From JAFGOG01 sp034429215 (GTDB lineage Bacteria; Chloroflexota; Anaerolineae; JAAYZQ01): a DNA stretch of 6,105 nucleotides. The position numbers and the translations under genes are program-made. Under the pieces are notes generated by a model. It did not search any database. It saw nothing but the letters and a program-made list of their open reading frames with translations, and was not told the origin of the DNA. The stretch spans positions 1-6,105 of the forward strand of contig DAOUGI010000049.1 in assembly GCA_034429215.1 (NCBI GenBank), in the 5' to 3' direction. This document shows positions 6,076-6,105 of this stretch, in pieces (within the stretch, counting starts at the first letter, position 1; every line of letters begins with the position of its first letter).

Positions 6076-6105
6076 TGTCATTCTGAGCGAAGCGAAGAAT
6101 CTAGC
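6076..6105. repeat. dispersed-repeat-like palindrome after the signal peptidase gene, cut by the window edge
   Basis: The sequence CATTCTGAGCGAAGCGAAG and its continuation contain complementary ends ATTCT (6080-6084) and AGAAT (6096-6100) around a tandem AGCGA-AGCGA (6086-6095). It starts 12 nt after the signal peptidase stop and reaches the window end. I recall near-identical elements between genes in many bacterial genomes, including Chloroflexota. It may serve as a 3' hairpin, but the stem is only five base pairs and its right side may be incomplete. Confidence 0.6.

Noticed and set aside
5431..6081. 216-codon minus-strand frame over the signal peptidase gene
   Set aside because: It is antisense to a gene with intact Ser/Lys catalytic residues and box E, and matches no family.

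Overview
The window is high-GC bacterial DNA with closely packed genes. No gene here diagnoses a phylum. The TldD/TldE style, the FmdB-type zinc ribbon, the serine-palmitoyltransferase-like enzyme and the dispersed intergenic repeats together suggest a Chloroflexota-type bacterium (for example Anaerolineae or Caldilineae). This is an inference from sequence style and is moderately confident at best.

Left part, minus strand (about 1-3850): a TldD/TldE metalloprotease pair (tldD 3850 to 2378, tldE-like 2364 to 1030) is followed by a GT-B glycosyltransferase (944 to beyond base 1). The glycosyltransferase belongs to the DUF3524 / tRNA-queuosine mannosyltransferase family and is cut off by the window edge. 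The tldD and tldE genes are 13 nt apart and each has a good ribosome binding site, so they form an operon. The 85-nt gap before the glycosyltransferase holds an 18-bp perfect inverted repeat whose arms are themselves built from a short repeated unit.

Middle (3851-3976): a 126-bp divergent control region. It contains a near-consensus sigma-70 promoter reading right (TTGACC, 17 bp, TACAAT) and a weaker promoter reading left. Their -10 boxes overlap by two bases, so the two gene sets may compete for polymerase.

Right part, plus strand (3977-6063): a small FmdB-type zinc-ribbon protein with eight cysteines, a PLP-dependent alpha-oxoamine synthase closest in style to bacterial serine palmitoyltransferases, and a type I signal peptidase. 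The first two are probably co-transcribed from the divergent promoter. The signal peptidase follows a 75-nt gap with a small hairpin and may be co-transcribed or have its own weak promoter. The window ends inside another dispersed-repeat-like palindrome.

Functionally these are mostly housekeeping genes: peptide processing (TldD/E), tRNA or other glycosylation, lipid or cofactor acyl condensation, and secretion. I see no mobile element, CRISPR array, tRNA or rRNA, and no clear undescribed multi-gene system. The points most worth a second look are the bacterial queuosine-mannosyltransferase homologue, the orphan serine-palmitoyltransferase-like enzyme, the overlapping divergent promoters and the intergenic repeats.
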